A stretch of DNA of 64,000 bases from Steroidobacter agaridevorans (GCF_009932555.1 NZ_BLJO01000003.1:62001-126000); one strand, 5' to 3'. Counted from the stretch's first letter, positions 34,178 through 43,343 are shown. Translations and numbers: made by a program. Notes: generated by a model from the sequence alone, not told the origin.

Positions 34178-34245
34178 CAGCAGGATTCGAACCTGCGACC
34201 CTCTGCTCCCAAAGCAGATGCGCTACCAGACTGCGCCATGCCCCG
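34169..34245 (-). tRNA. tRNA-Pro (anticodon TGG)
   Basis: The minus strand folds as a complete 77-base tRNA including encoded CCA. The acceptor arms are CGGGGCA and TGCCCCG, the anticodon stem-loop centre is TTTGGGA with anticodon TGG, and the T arm contains GGTTCGAATCC. The gene is intact at the ICE boundary, so integration preserved its function. Confidence 0.95.
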
Positions 34246-34472
34246 ACGGGACGCGCATGTTAACAGCTTCGCGTCAGCTCGCTACTACAACCCGTCAATG
34301 TGGGCGTAACACATTGACCAGGCATGAAAATATCTGTCAAAGAGAGGGCCTTGGACAGGTCGGATCGGGCGCTCTGGGGCGCAATCGTCGTGATTCCAAT
34401 CACGGCAGCGCCCGGTGACGGCCGTTTAGGCTTCGCTCGCCAATCCTGGCATGGAGTCGCCGGAGCCCGATC

Positions 34473-35360
34473 TTGTCATTCGATAACCCCAACACCGCCG
34501 TACTACGTCAGCTCGGGCCGTTGTTCCTGTTGGTCGCCTTGCTGATCCTCTTTGTCGGCGGCTGCTTCGGCACGATCGCCACCGGCAACGTCGGAGTGCG
34601 GACCACGCTCGGCGTGATGACTCAGGAAGAGGTGACGCCGGGCGTGTTCATGAAGTGGCCGCTGATTTCGCGGGTCGATGAATTCACGGCGAAGGAAGTG
34701 GCGCTCGATCTGACGGACCTCACGCCGAAGGCCCGCGACAACCTCTCCCTGCGAGATATGGATATCACTGTCTACTATCGCGCCGAGCCGGGCGCGATTG
34801 CCGAGTTGTACGCGAAGTATGCCGGGCAGTCGCAGCGGTCTGACGAAGGCTACATGGTGCCGGCCTATGGCTTGGTCGCGCGTGTCGCGCGCAACACTGC
34901 GTACGAAGAAGTCGCCAAGCTCGACTCGCTGATCATGCACACCCGTCGCGAAGAGCTCAGCAACGCCATGCATCAGAACATGCAGGCGGAACTCGAGGAA
35001 TCCGATCCCGGTGTCTTCAAGGTCACGCGCGTCGTCGTGCGTGCGGTGAGCACCGATCCGTCGATCGAGGAGTCGATCCGCAATGCCGTCGCGAATCAGA
35101 AGCGATTGGAAGCGATGGAAGTGCAGACGCAGATCGCGCAGAAGGAAGCGGAGATCAAGGTGACTGAAGCTCGCGGCATTGCCGAGTCGAACAGGATCAT
35201 CGCGGGTAGCCTCACGCGCGAGTATCTGCAGCACGAAGCCAATCAAGCGCTGTTGAAGTTCGCCGAGAGCGACAACGCCAGCACGGTGATCCTGCCAGCC
35301 GGAATGTCCGTGGCGCCGTTGATCAATACGTCTCAGCCCACGGCCTCAGCGGCGAAGTAG
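34473..35360 (+). CDS. SPFH/band-7 (prohibitin-like) membrane protein
   Basis: A 295-aa protein with one N-terminal membrane helix (about residues 13-37, FLLVALLILFVGGCFGTIAT) and an SPFH domain (VGVRTTLGVMTQEEVTPGVF ... DMDITVYYRAEPGAI), ending in a helical region with QIAQKEAEIKVTEARGIAES. TTG 34473 with GGAG seven bases upstream is the best start. These proteins scaffold membrane microdomains or protease complexes. First chromosomal gene after tRNA-Pro. Confidence 0.88.
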   Translation: MSFDNPNTAVLRQLGPLFLLVALLILFVGGCFGTIATGNVGVRTTLGVMTQEEVTPGVFMKWPLISRVDEFTAKEVALDLTDLTPKARDNLSLRDMDITVYYRAEPGAIAELYAKYAGQSQRSDEGYMVPAYGLVARVARNTAYEEVAKLDSLIMHTRREELSNAMHQNMQAELEESDPGVFKVTRVVVRAVSTDPSIEESIRNAVANQKRLEAMEVQTQIAQKEAEIKVTEARGIAESNRIIAGSLTREYLQHEANQALLKFAESDNASTVILPAGMSVAPLINTSQPTASAAK

Positions 35361-35361
35361 T

Positions 35362-36111
35362 TCAGCTCAGCGCCTTGTACAGCAACTGCACGCCGACCAC
35401 GATCATCAACACATAGATAATAGTGATGAAGCGCTCGGCGTTGACGCGGCGGACCAGCCACACGCCGAGCAGCGTCGATGCGATTGCGAGGGGCGCCAGC
35501 ACCGCCGCGGCCATGAGGTTCTCGTGCGTGAACTGGCCGAGAGCCAGGTACGCCGGAATCTTGAATAGATTGATCACCGCGAAAAAGATCGCCGTGGTTC
35601 CCACCAGAACCTGAGGCGACAGCCCCTTCGGCAGCACCCACATTTGAAAAGGTGGCTGGCCCGCGTGCGCCACCTGCGATGTGAAGCCCGATGCAAAGCC
35701 AAGCGCCGCGCCGAGTGCGCGAGGTGCATTGCTCGAAACCGGCACGCGGCCGCCGCGCGAAATCCACAAGCGGTAGCAAGCGAACACGACCGAGATCGCG
35801 CCCAGCACCGCGAGCACGACGGTTGCAGAGACTTTCGCTGCCAGGAAATACGCCGCCACGATGCCGACCATCGCGGACGGGATCATCAGCGCCAGCACCT
35901 CACGGTCCCAGTTCTTTCTAAAAGCCCACACGCCGACCGCGTCCTGAACCACGAGTACCGGCAACAGGATGGCTGCCGCCTGCACCGGCGAAATCCGTAG
36001 CGCGAGCAAGGGCAGGGCAATGGCGCCGACGCCGGCGAAGCCGCCCTTCGCCAGTCCGAGCAGGATCACCGCCGGGATGGCGAGCAAATAAAACGTCGGG
36101 TCCGTGAGCAT
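35362..36111 (-). CDS. TSUP (TauE/SafE) family permease
   Basis: A 249-aa inner-membrane protein with seven to eight hydrophobic helices and the family start LLGLAKGGFAGVGAIALPLL; a second, repeat-like half holds GFASGFTSQVAHAGQPPFQMW. Members export or import sulfite, sulfoacetate or other organosulfur/carboxylate anions; the substrate here is unknown. Convergent with the SPFH gene. Confidence 0.9.
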   Translation of the reverse strand: MLTDPTFYLLAIPAVILLGLAKGGFAGVGAIALPLLALRISPVQAAAILLPVLVVQDAVGVWAFRKNWDREVLALMIPSAMVGIVAAYFLAAKVSATVVLAVLGAISVVFACYRLWISRGGRVPVSSNAPRALGAALGFASGFTSQVAHAGQPPFQMWVLPKGLSPQVLVGTTAIFFAVINLFKIPAYLALGQFTHENLMAAAVLAPLAIASTLLGVWLVRRVNAERFITIIYVLMIVVGVQLLYKALS

Positions 36112-36211
36112 TCAAACGATCGGGCGATGCCAGGTCGGCAGGACGCGCATCTTGCCACCGAGCCCCGCCTGCGGCACATGCGCACGAAAGATGTTCTTGA
36201 AAGATACAGAT

Positions 36212-36227
36212 AAACGATATATCGTTT
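36212..36227. promoter_or_regulatory. Perfect palindromic operator before padR/yqjI-type gene
   Basis: AAACGATATATCGTTT is a perfect 16-bp palindrome, 36 bases before the regulator start. PadR/YqjI-type repressors bind such dyads upstream of their own operon, so this is a likely autoregulatory site controlling both the regulator and the ferric reductase gene. Confidence 0.75.
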
Positions 36228-36263
36228 GCCCTCTACTCAAGCATCACAAAAGGCAGTAAGTCC

Positions 36264-36893
36264 ATGTTTCACAGAATGTTTTGGGGTCGCTGGGGCGAGA
36301 GCTACGGTCACCATCCTCACGGCCACCGTTGCGGGCATTGGGGCGGCGGACGAGGCGGTGGTGGACACCGCGGCATGTTCTTCGGCGGTCCGATGGGCGG
36401 TCGGGGCGGACGAGGCGGCGGCGGTGGGCGCAGGTTCGGGCCTGGCGATCTGCGCTTGATGTTGCTCTCCCTAATAGAAGAGAAGCAGCGCCACGGTTAC
36501 GAGCTCATCAAAGAGTTGGAGCTGAAGTTCGGGGGCGCCTATGCGCCGAGTCCGGGCTCCGTTTATCCCACGCTGACACTGCTCGAAGAGCTGGGACATG
36601 TTCGCTCCACCACGACGGAAGGCAGCAAGCGCCTGTACGAGATCACCGACGAGGGGCGCAAGTATCTGCGCGAGAACGAAGCCATGCTGAACAGCGTTAG
36701 GAAGCGCATGGCAATGGCTGCACGCGCCGCTTCATGCGAGATGCCGCCGGAAGATCTTCATCACGCCATGCATACGTTGCGTGCGGCGCTGATGTTTCAT
36801 CGAGGCGGCTGGACCGAGGAAGAAACTGAGCGCGTGCGCAGGATCATCGAGGCCGCTGCCGAGGAAATCTCACAAGGTCGAGACAATGAGTAA
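36264..36893 (+). CDS. yqjI: PadR-family regulator, YqjI-like
   Basis: A 209-aa winged-helix repressor. The first about 60 residues are extremely rich in Gly, His and Arg (HHPHGHRCGHWGGG), a likely metal-binding tail as in E. coli YqjI, which senses nickel and iron. The PadR domain follows (LLSLIEEKQRHGYELIKELE, then YAPSPGSVYPTLTLLEELG). Its end overlaps the siderophore-interacting protein gene by eight bases, matching the E. coli yqjI/yqjH partnership. Metal response is inferred from the family. Confidence 0.88.
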   Translation: MFHRMFWGRWGESYGHHPHGHRCGHWGGGRGGGGHRGMFFGGPMGGRGGRGGGGGRRFGPGDLRLMLLSLIEEKQRHGYELIKELELKFGGAYAPSPGSVYPTLTLLEELGHVRSTTTEGSKRLYEITDEGRKYLRENEAMLNSVRKRMAMAARAASCEMPPEDLHHAMHTLRAALMFHRGGWTEEETERVRRIIEAAAEEISQGRDNE

Positions 36894-37677
36894 TCTGCCA
36901 AACATCACTCGAGTCCGACACGAGGTGCGCATGCGGCGCACGACCGTGTCGCGCGTCGAGATGATTGCGCCGAAGATGAAGCGCATCACGTTGATGAGCG
37001 ACGAGCTGCGCGGCTTCACGTCGCTCGGTTTCGACGATCACGTCAAGTTGATCTTCCCCGGCGCGGACGGCCAGTTGAACCTCTCGCCTCCTGGCGCCGA
37101 AGGCGCATCCGAACGAGTCATGCGTGATTTCACACCGCGCCGCTTCGATGCCACCGCGGGCGAGCTCGTGATCGATTTCGTGATTCACGACGATGGCCCG
37201 GCGACGAGTTGGGCGAGCGATGCGAAGGTCGGCAGCGTGCTCGGTGTAGGCGGTCCGAGAGGCTCGTCGATCATCTCGACCGACGGCATTGGCCTGCATT
37301 TACTGATTGGCGACGAAACTGCCTTGCCGGCCATTGCTCGCCGCTTGGAAGAGCTGCCGGCGAGCACGAGCGCGATGGTGGTTGCCGAGGTCGAGCCGGG
37401 CTTTGAATTGCCGTTGTCGAGCCGGGCCAACCTGCAAGTTGTATGGGTGCCGAGAACCGATCCGAACGCCGTGACAGGTGAGTTCCTCCTCGGCGCGTTG
37501 GATAATCTGCCGATCATGAAACAAGGTTGCTTCGCCTGGGCGGCGACCGAGACACAGGCGGTGCGCGCGATTCGTAGATATCTCGTCGAAGGGCGCGGCT
37601 TCGACAAGCGTTGGGTGAAGGCGGCGGGTTATTGGCAGCGCGGTGCTGTCGGCTCGCACGTGGTCGTCGACGATTGA
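36886..37677 (+). CDS. yqjH: Siderophore-interacting / ferric-chelate reductase, YqjH-like
   Basis: A 263-aa FAD-binding reductase that releases iron from siderophores. The FAD-binding part contains DFTPRRFDATAGELVIDFVI then HDDGPATSWA, and the NAD(P)H part contains LLIGDETALPAIARRLEELP, both family hallmarks. The C-terminus holds KAAGYWQRG. Overlaps yqjI and is presumably controlled by the palindrome at 36212-36227. Confidence 0.92.
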   Translation: MSNLPNITRVRHEVRMRRTTVSRVEMIAPKMKRITLMSDELRGFTSLGFDDHVKLIFPGADGQLNLSPPGAEGASERVMRDFTPRRFDATAGELVIDFVIHDDGPATSWASDAKVGSVLGVGGPRGSSIISTDGIGLHLLIGDETALPAIARRLEELPASTSAMVVAEVEPGFELPLSSRANLQVVWVPRTDPNAVTGEFLLGALDNLPIMKQGCFAWAATETQAVRAIRRYLVEGRGFDKRWVKAAGYWQRGAVGSHVVVDD

Positions 37678-37785
37678 TTGATTGCCGAGGGCGGGGCGAT
37701 GACCCAAATGAAACCCGCCCGCGACTGAGCCGGTTACCCGGTCGGGAATAGACTGCGTCGTCCGTTCCTGACCGCGAGTCCGATC

Positions 37786-38016
37786 ATGCAGTCGCTCACA
37801 CAAGCAACAACGCCGCGCGAGTATCGCGGCAGCGTGCCGATCGACGGCTACGTGCACAAGTTTCGCTTGGAAGCGCGCGAAGAGGCCGCGGCTGAGAGCA
37901 GGCCGCAGCCAGATGCGACGCCCACGGTCAGCCTCGGTGCGTTGCTCGGAAAGTTTGCACTATCCGCCGTCGCCCTGGCGGGCATCGCCGCCGCTGGAGC
38001 GAACGCTCTAATCTAA
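37786..38016 (+). CDS. Small protein with C-terminal membrane helix
   Basis: A 76-aa protein with a polar N-terminal half and one hydrophobic C-terminal segment ([20 protein letters not shown]). The start at 37786 follows a weak purine site. No family recognised. It lies alone between yqjH and the sulfate-binding protein gene. Confidence 0.45.
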   Translation: MQSLTQATTPREYRGSVPIDGYVHKFRLEAREEAAAESRPQPDATPTVSLGALLGKFALSAVALAGIAAAGANALI

Positions 38017-38111
38017 CAATCGCTCGATTCGCCGCTTGCTTCTTGGCCGCGCGTTCGCCGCCCGGCCTGAATACCTACAGGTTGCTCGTTTCAACGCTCC
38101 GGAGAACATCC

Positions 38112-39134
38112 ATGTCACGCCGTCTCGTCCACAGCAGTCTGCTCGCCGCGGCGGCTGCGACACTCGCATTGCTCGGCGGGCCTGTCCAGGCAAAGGACGT
38201 CGAGCTGCTGAATGTTTCCTACGATCCGACGCGCGAGCTCTACGAGGAATACAACAAGGTCTTCGGCGCCTACTGGCAACAGAAGACCGGCGACAAAGTG
38301 ATCGTCAAGCAATCGCACGGTGGCTCAGGCAAGCAGGCGCGCTCGGTGATCGACGGCTTGCAGGCCGACGTGGTCACGCTCGCGCTGGCCGCCGACATCG
38401 ATGGCATTGCCTCGCATGGCAATTTGTTGTCGAAAGATTGGGCCGCACGGCTTCCGCATAACAGCTCGCCGTATACCTCGACTATCGTATTCCTGGTGCG
38501 CAAGGGCAACCCGAAGGGCATCAAGGATTGGGGCGATCTGGTCAAGCCGGGCATCTCCGTGATCACGCCGAATCCGAAGACGTCGGGTGGCGCGCGCTGG
38601 AACTATCTCGCCGCGTGGGCCTGGGCATTGAAGCAGCCCGGCGGCAGCGATGCGACTGCGCAGTCGTTCGTGCAGAAGCTCTATAAAAATGTGCCCGTGC
38701 TGGATAGCGGCGCTCGCGGTTCGACCACGACGTTTGCTCAGCGCGGCCTCGGCGATGTGTTGCTTGCGTGGGAGAACGAAGCGTTCCTCGCGTTCAAGGA
38801 GTTTGGCGCAGACAAGTTTGACATCGTCGCGCCGTCCGTCAGCGTGCTGGCCGAGCCGCCGGTCGCAGTGGTCGATAAGAACGCTGAGCGTCACGGCACG
38901 AGCGCGGTAGCGAAAGCCTACTTGGAATATCTGTACACCGACGCCGGTCAGGAAGTGGCGGCGAAGAACTACTATCGCCCGACCAAGCCAGAGATCCTGG
39001 CGAAGTACGGCAAGACCTTCCCGAAGATCGGCACACTGGTAACCATCGCCGACTTCGGCGGCTGGACCAAGGCGCAAGCCACGCACTTCGCGGATGGTGG
39101 TGTGTTCGACAAGATCTACACGCCAACGACTTGA
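38112..39134 (+). CDS. Sulfate ABC transporter substrate-binding protein
   Basis: A 340-aa periplasmic protein of the Sbp/CysP family. Signal peptide residues 1-23 end in GPVQAK; the mature part starts [20 protein letters not shown], the family signature, and later has [23 protein letters not shown] 38112 has GGAG nine bases upstream. No permease or ATPase genes adjoin, so the rest of the transporter must be elsewhere. Confidence 0.93.
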   Translation: MSRRLVHSSLLAAAAATLALLGGPVQAKDVELLNVSYDPTRELYEEYNKVFGAYWQQKTGDKVIVKQSHGGSGKQARSVIDGLQADVVTLALAADIDGIASHGNLLSKDWAARLPHNSSPYTSTIVFLVRKGNPKGIKDWGDLVKPGISVITPNPKTSGGARWNYLAAWAWALKQPGGSDATAQSFVQKLYKNVPVLDSGARGSTTTFAQRGLGDVLLAWENEAFLAFKEFGADKFDIVAPSVSVLAEPPVAVVDKNAERHGTSAVAKAYLEYLYTDAGQEVAAKNYYRPTKPEILAKYGKTFPKIGTLVTIADFGGWTKAQATHFADGGVFDKIYTPTT

Positions 39135-39355
39135 TGCGCGGAGAAGCGCGCCTGACGGAAAATGTCGCCAGCCTTTTCGGGCGGCCCATGCTTGCTTAAC
39201 AGCGCAGCCTTCTTGTCGACGTGACTCCTTTGTCACTCCGAATGTCGTCGTCTCCCCGCCGGAAACGTTATCAGTAGATGCATTGTTACCTCTCACGCCT
39301 GCGCGTGGGAGGTCCTTAGACTGCGCGAATGTTTCTTACATCCGCCGGAGTCTGT

Positions 39356-39820
39356 ATGCATTTGTCACGTTCGCTTTCGTTCCGTTCCTGGTCCGTGCTG
39401 CTGGTCAGCCTGGTGGCATCGGTCGCCTTTGCTCAAGGCAAAGATGAATCGAAGACCCCGGTCCTGTCGCGCGCACAGTTCGATCAATTGTTAACCAAGC
39501 CCGAGCAACTGCTCATCATCGATCTGCGCCGACCCGACGAGCTCACAACGATTGGCGGCCTGCCGGTTTATCTCAGTATTCAGGCGGCGGATCTGGAAAA
39601 GAGCCTGGCGTGGATTCCCAAGGACCGGAAGATCGTGACGGTATCCAATCACGCCGGCCGCGCGGGCAAGGCGGGCGACCTGCTTGCCGCCAAGGGTTTC
39701 AATGTGGTCGGCCGCGTCGGCGTGCAAAATTATGAGCAAGAGGGCGGCAAGCTCACCAAGATTGCGCCCAAGGCGCCGGCTGGACAGCAGAAAAATGCGC
39801 AGGCCGCGGCTCAGCACTGA
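39356..39820 (+). CDS. Periplasmic rhodanese-like protein lacking the catalytic Cys
   Basis: A 154-aa exported protein: signal peptide to about residue 27 (SVAFAQG), then a rhodanese-like fold with LLIIDLRRPDELTTIGGLPV. Where rhodaneses have a Cys at the start of the active-site loop this one reads TVSNHAGRAGKAG, so Asn replaces the Cys and sulfurtransferase activity is unlikely. ATG 39356 has GGAG five bases upstream. Probably a binding or structural derivative. Confidence 0.75.
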   Translation: MHLSRSLSFRSWSVLLVSLVASVAFAQGKDESKTPVLSRAQFDQLLTKPEQLLIIDLRRPDELTTIGGLPVYLSIQAADLEKSLAWIPKDRKIVTVSNHAGRAGKAGDLLAAKGFNVVGRVGVQNYEQEGGKLTKIAPKAPAGQQKNAQAAAQH

Positions 39821-39874
39821 AGTGTGTTATAGAACGTCGCGAAGGACTCGAGCCCACGAGGTGAAGGCAGCATC

Positions 39875-40765
39875 ATGAGCAACAACGAAGCACAAAAATT
39901 TCCGCCTGAAGTCTGGAAGCTGTTCGATAAATACGTGCACGGTGCGATCTCGCGACGCGAGTTCATCGACCGCGCCGGTGCGTGTGCCGTCGCTGGCATG
40001 AGCGGCGCGGCGATTCTGGATGCGCTCAATCCAAAGTTCGCAGAGGCGCAGCAGATTGCGCCGACCGATTCGCGCATCAAGGCCGAGTACGTGGAGATTC
40101 CTGCGCCGGGGTATGGAAAGCTGCGTGGGTACCTGGTGAAGCCGGCATCGGCGAAAGGCAAGCTGCCCACCGTGCTCGTCGTGCATGAGAACCGGGGTCT
40201 CAATCCTCATATCGAGGATGTGGCCCGTCGTGTCGCGCTCGAGAACTTCATCGCCTTCGCGCCGGACGCGTTGTTTCCTCTCGGCGGTTATCCCGGCGAT
40301 GAAGACAAGGCGCGCGAGCAGTTCCAGAAATTGGATCAGGCGAAGACGCGCGAGGACTTCATTGCGGCGGCCGACTATTTGAAGAAGTTGCCGCAAGGAA
40401 CCGGCAAGGTCGCCGTCACGGGCTTTTGCTACGGCGGCGGCGTTGCCAATTTCCTCGCGACTCGCGTGCCGGATCTCGCGGCTGCTGTCCCGTTCTACGG
40501 CACACCGCCAGCGCCGGAAGAGGCCGGCAAGATCAAAGCGCCGTTGTTACTTCAGTTCGCGGAGACGGATGAGCGCATCAACGCGGCGTGGCCCGCTTCA
40601 GAAGCCGCATTGAAGTCGGCGGGTGTGAAGTATCAAGCGTTCGTGTATCCGGGAACGCAGCACGGTTTCAACAACGACACAACGCCGCGATACAACAAGG
40701 AAGCCGCGGATCTGGCGTGGAAGCGCACGATCGAGTTCTTCAAAGAGAACCTGCGCGCTTCGTGA
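39875..40765 (+). CDS. Dienelactone hydrolase family protein
   Basis: A 296-aa alpha/beta hydrolase. The N-terminus has SRREFIDRAGACAVAGMSGA, a single-Arg-pair export-like segment. The catalytic Cys is in GFCYGGGVANF, the Asp in AETDERINA and the His in GTQHGFNND, the full dienelactone hydrolase triad. VVHENRGLNPHIEDVARRVA is the oxyanion region. Physiological substrate unknown. Confidence 0.9.
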   Translation: MSNNEAQKFPPEVWKLFDKYVHGAISRREFIDRAGACAVAGMSGAAILDALNPKFAEAQQIAPTDSRIKAEYVEIPAPGYGKLRGYLVKPASAKGKLPTVLVVHENRGLNPHIEDVARRVALENFIAFAPDALFPLGGYPGDEDKAREQFQKLDQAKTREDFIAAADYLKKLPQGTGKVAVTGFCYGGGVANFLATRVPDLAAAVPFYGTPPAPEEAGKIKAPLLLQFAETDERINAAWPASEAALKSAGVKYQAFVYPGTQHGFNNDTTPRYNKEAADLAWKRTIEFFKENLRAS

Positions 40766-41006
40766 TCGCTCGGGCGGCGCGGGTGGCTCAGCCCCCCGCG
40801 CCGCCGAACCTGCCTCAGTGGCCCCCAAACCCCCAATCGCCCAAATTCGCCCCCGTTCTCCGGCGTTCTCGAATGGCGGGGGCTGCTCGGGTATACTCCG
40901 CGGCCCCGCGAGGGGAGGGTCGGCCAAAGGCCGACCGGCCCAGACCTCATCACCCATAACTCATACCTTATATATGTGGGGTGGGTGGGAGCCAGGGGCG
41001 GGGATC

Positions 41007-41091
41007 GCGAAAGTGGCGGAACTGGTAGACGCGCTGGATTTAGGTTCCAGTGGGTAACCCCGTGAGGGTTCGAGTCCCTCCTTTCGCACCA
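41007..41091 (+). tRNA. tRNA-Leu (anticodon TAG)
   Basis: An 85-base class II tRNA with long variable arm and encoded CCA. Acceptor arms GCGAAAG/CTTTCGC, anticodon stem CTGGA/TCCAG with loop TTTAGGT, T arm GGTTCGAGTCC. Followed 70 bases later by tig. Confidence 0.96.
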
Positions 41092-41161
41092 ACCGGGCGT
41101 ACCGGGATCGAGGCGGGCGCCGCAGACATTACTCATTCGTGACTTGAGGCAGGTTTCGACC

Positions 41162-42454
41162 ATGCAGGTTTCAGTTGAATCGACCGGGGCCCTGGAGCGC
41201 CGGATGGAAGTGCAGGTTCCGGCCGAGCGCGTCGAGAAGGCCGTCGACGAGCGGCTGCAGCGCATGAGCCGCACGGTGCGTCTGAAGGGTTTCCGCCCGG
41301 GCAAAGTGCCCGTCAAGGTGGTGCGCCAGCAGTTCGGCCAGCAGGTCCGCCAGGAAGTGCTGGGCGATGTCATGCAGAGCACGTTCAACGAAGCCGTTGT
41401 GCAGGAAAAGCTGACCCCGGCCGGCGGCCCGCGCATCGAGCCGATCAACCTCGAGCAGGGCGCGGATCTGAAATACCGCGCGATTTTCGAGGTTCTGCCG
41501 CAGATCGAGATCAAAGGCGTCGAGAGCCTGAGCGTCGAGCGCCCGGCCGCGACGGTCAGCACCGCCGACGTGGATGCCATGATCCAGAACCTGCGCGAAC
41601 AGCGTCCGAGCTACTCGGAAGTGCAGCGCGAAGCCAAGGACACCGACCGCGTCACCATCGATTTCGACGGCACCATCGACGGCACGCCGTTCGAAGGCGG
41701 CAAGGCCGAGAACTTTCCGGTCGACCTGGGCGCCGGCCGCATGCTGGCCGATTTCGAAGCCGGTCTGCGCGGCGCCAAGCCGGGCGACAAGAAGGACATC
41801 GAGATGACGTTCCCGGCCAACTACGCCGCCAATCTGGCCGGCAAACAGGCCAAATTTGCGGTCACCGTGCACAAGGTCGAAGAGCGCCAGCTGCCCGAGC
41901 TGAACGACGAGTTCGCCAAGGTCTACGGCGTGGAAGAGGGCGGCATCGAGCGCCTGCGCTCCGAAGTTCAGGAAAACATGGAGCGCGAGCTGGGCGAGGC
42001 GATCAAGGCCCGCGTCAAGAAGCAGGTGCTGGACGGGCTGCTCGCGGCCAATCCGATCGAGTTGCCGAAGTCCATGGTCGATGCCCAGGTGCGTGAGCTG
42101 CAGCTCGACGCGGCCCGTCGCATGGGCGCCCGCGACGCTTCGCAGATTCCGCCGCCGGAAGGCTTCCAGGAACCGGCTCGCCGCCGCGTGGCGCTGTCGC
42201 TGCTGATCGGCGAAGTGATCCGCAACGCCAACATCCAGGTCGACCAGGCGCAGGTGCAGTCGCGTTTCGAAGAGCTGGCTGCGCAGTATCCGGACCAGGG
42301 CCAGGCCCTGCAGCAGTACCGCTCCAACCCGCAGTTCCGCCGGCAGATGGAAGCGGCGGTGCTGGAGGATCAGGTGATCGACTGGCTCGCGCAGCGCGCC
42401 CAGGTCGCCGACAAGCCGTCGACTTTCAAGGAAATCATGAATTTCGGCGCGTAA
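41162..42454 (+). CDS. tig: Trigger factor, ribosome-associated chaperone and PPIase
   Basis: A 430-aa protein with the ribosome-binding N-terminus (the signature GFRPGKVP is present as LKGFRPGKVPVKVVRQQFG), an FKBP-type PPIase domain (about 155-240, RVTIDFDGTIDGTPFEGGKA) and a helical C-terminal chaperone domain. ATG 41162 gives the standard MQVSVE start. It binds nascent chains at the ribosome exit. First gene of the tig-clpP-clpX-lon-hupB block. Confidence 0.97.
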   Translation: MQVSVESTGALERRMEVQVPAERVEKAVDERLQRMSRTVRLKGFRPGKVPVKVVRQQFGQQVRQEVLGDVMQSTFNEAVVQEKLTPAGGPRIEPINLEQGADLKYRAIFEVLPQIEIKGVESLSVERPAATVSTADVDAMIQNLREQRPSYSEVQREAKDTDRVTIDFDGTIDGTPFEGGKAENFPVDLGAGRMLADFEAGLRGAKPGDKKDIEMTFPANYAANLAGKQAKFAVTVHKVEERQLPELNDEFAKVYGVEEGGIERLRSEVQENMERELGEAIKARVKKQVLDGLLAANPIELPKSMVDAQVRELQLDAARRMGARDASQIPPPEGFQEPARRRVALSLLIGEVIRNANIQVDQAQVQSRFEELAAQYPDQGQALQQYRSNPQFRRQMEAAVLEDQVIDWLAQRAQVADKPSTFKEIMNFGA

Positions 42455-42585
42455 TAGTCGCTCCTTGGCAGGAAGCAGGGCGGCGTGAGACGGTTGCTAT
42501 TGCAGGGGCTCTTGCCTCTTCTAAACTAGCCCCAACACATCGCTGTCCCGCTTTCCTCACCATTACTGAAAGTCAGCACTCATAG

Positions 42586-43215
42586 ATGGCCACCATGAAC
42601 CTTGTCCCGATGGTCGTCGAGCAGACCGCTCGCGGCGAACGCGCTTATGACATCTACTCGCGGCTGTTGAAGGAGCGCGTGATTTTCATCGTGGGCCCGA
42701 TCGAGGACCACATGGCGAACCTGGTGGTGGCGCAGCTGCTGTTCCTGGAATCGGAAAATCCGGACAAGGACATTTCGCTGTACATCAACTCGCCGGGCGG
42801 CTCGGTCAGCGCCGGTCTGTCCATTTACGACACCATGCAGTTCATCAAGCCGGACGTGAGCACCATGTGCGTCGGCCAGGCGGCCAGCATGGGCGCGGTG
42901 CTGCTGGCGGGCGGCGCCAAGGGCAAGCGTTATGCGCTGCCCCACTCACGGATGATGATCCACCAGCCGCTGGCGGGCTTTCAGGGCCAGGCTTCGGACA
43001 TCGACATCCATGCGCGCGAAGTGCTGGAAACCCGCGAGCGCCTCAACCGTATTCTGTCCAAGCACACCGGCCAGACGGTCGAACGCATCAGCAAGGACAC
43101 CGACCGTGACAACTTCATGGGCGGTGAGGCAGCCGTGGGCTACGGCCTCATCGACCGCGTAATGGAAAAGCGGGGCGAGCCGGCACTGGCGGCAGCCGCG
43201 GCGCTCGGTCGCTGA
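42586..43215 (+). CDS. clpP: ATP-dependent Clp protease proteolytic subunit
   Basis: A 209-aa serine peptidase forming the ClpP tetradecamer. Catalytic Ser101 is in [10 protein letters not shown] and His126 in MIHQPLAG; the Asp follows near [25 protein letters not shown] is the oxyanion/handle region. Standard position between tig and clpX. Confidence 0.97.
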   Translation: MATMNLVPMVVEQTARGERAYDIYSRLLKERVIFIVGPIEDHMANLVVAQLLFLESENPDKDISLYINSPGGSVSAGLSIYDTMQFIKPDVSTMCVGQAASMGAVLLAGGAKGKRYALPHSRMMIHQPLAGFQGQASDIDIHAREVLETRERLNRILSKHTGQTVERISKDTDRDNFMGGEAAVGYGLIDRVMEKRGEPALAAAAALGR

Positions 43216-43311
43216 AGACCCATTGAAGGCCGCCTCTGACGGCCTCATGCAGGGTCCTGTATAGGGCAAGTCAGGTCAGGGTTTGGCTGGGCTCTCCAAC
43301 GGGGGAGAAGC

Positions 43312-43343
43312 CTGCAAAAAGCCCGGAAAGGGCGTCTTTGCAG
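43312..43343. other. Hairpin between clpP and clpX
   Basis: CTGCAAA (43312-43318) pairs with TTTGCAG (43337-43343), with an inner GCCC/GGGC pair. It may attenuate or process the transcript between the two genes. A second small dyad, AGGCCG/CGGCCT, lies right after clpP at about 43226-43246. Confidence 0.4.

Larger units (their letters stand above)
32574..34263 (+). pseudogene. Large serine recombinase 2, frameshifted
   Basis: A second recombinase closely related to recombinase 1. ATG 32574 has an AAGGAG site and encodes MRAVIYARYSSENQRAASIE with the catalytic Ser, but this frame stops after about 38 codons. The rest of the protein (from WAVVHEYADAAMTG) continues in another frame from about 32672. 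The break is at 32669-32671, where comparison with recombinase 1 (VDAEGW) suggests two bases are missing. The zinc ribbon and coiled coil are intact downstream. The end reads antisense through tRNA-Pro (the AGFEPATL segment). Either a dead copy or a sequencing error. Confidence 0.8.

Noticed and set aside
34150-34263. Functional C-terminus of recombinase 2 (AGFEPATL...)
   Set aside because: This is the antisense translation of tRNA-Pro, a frequent artefact, not a conserved protein end.
38325-39296. 323-codon minus-strand frame opposite the sulfate-binding protein gene
   Set aside because: Arg-rich antisense frame with no motif; the plus-strand gene is secure.
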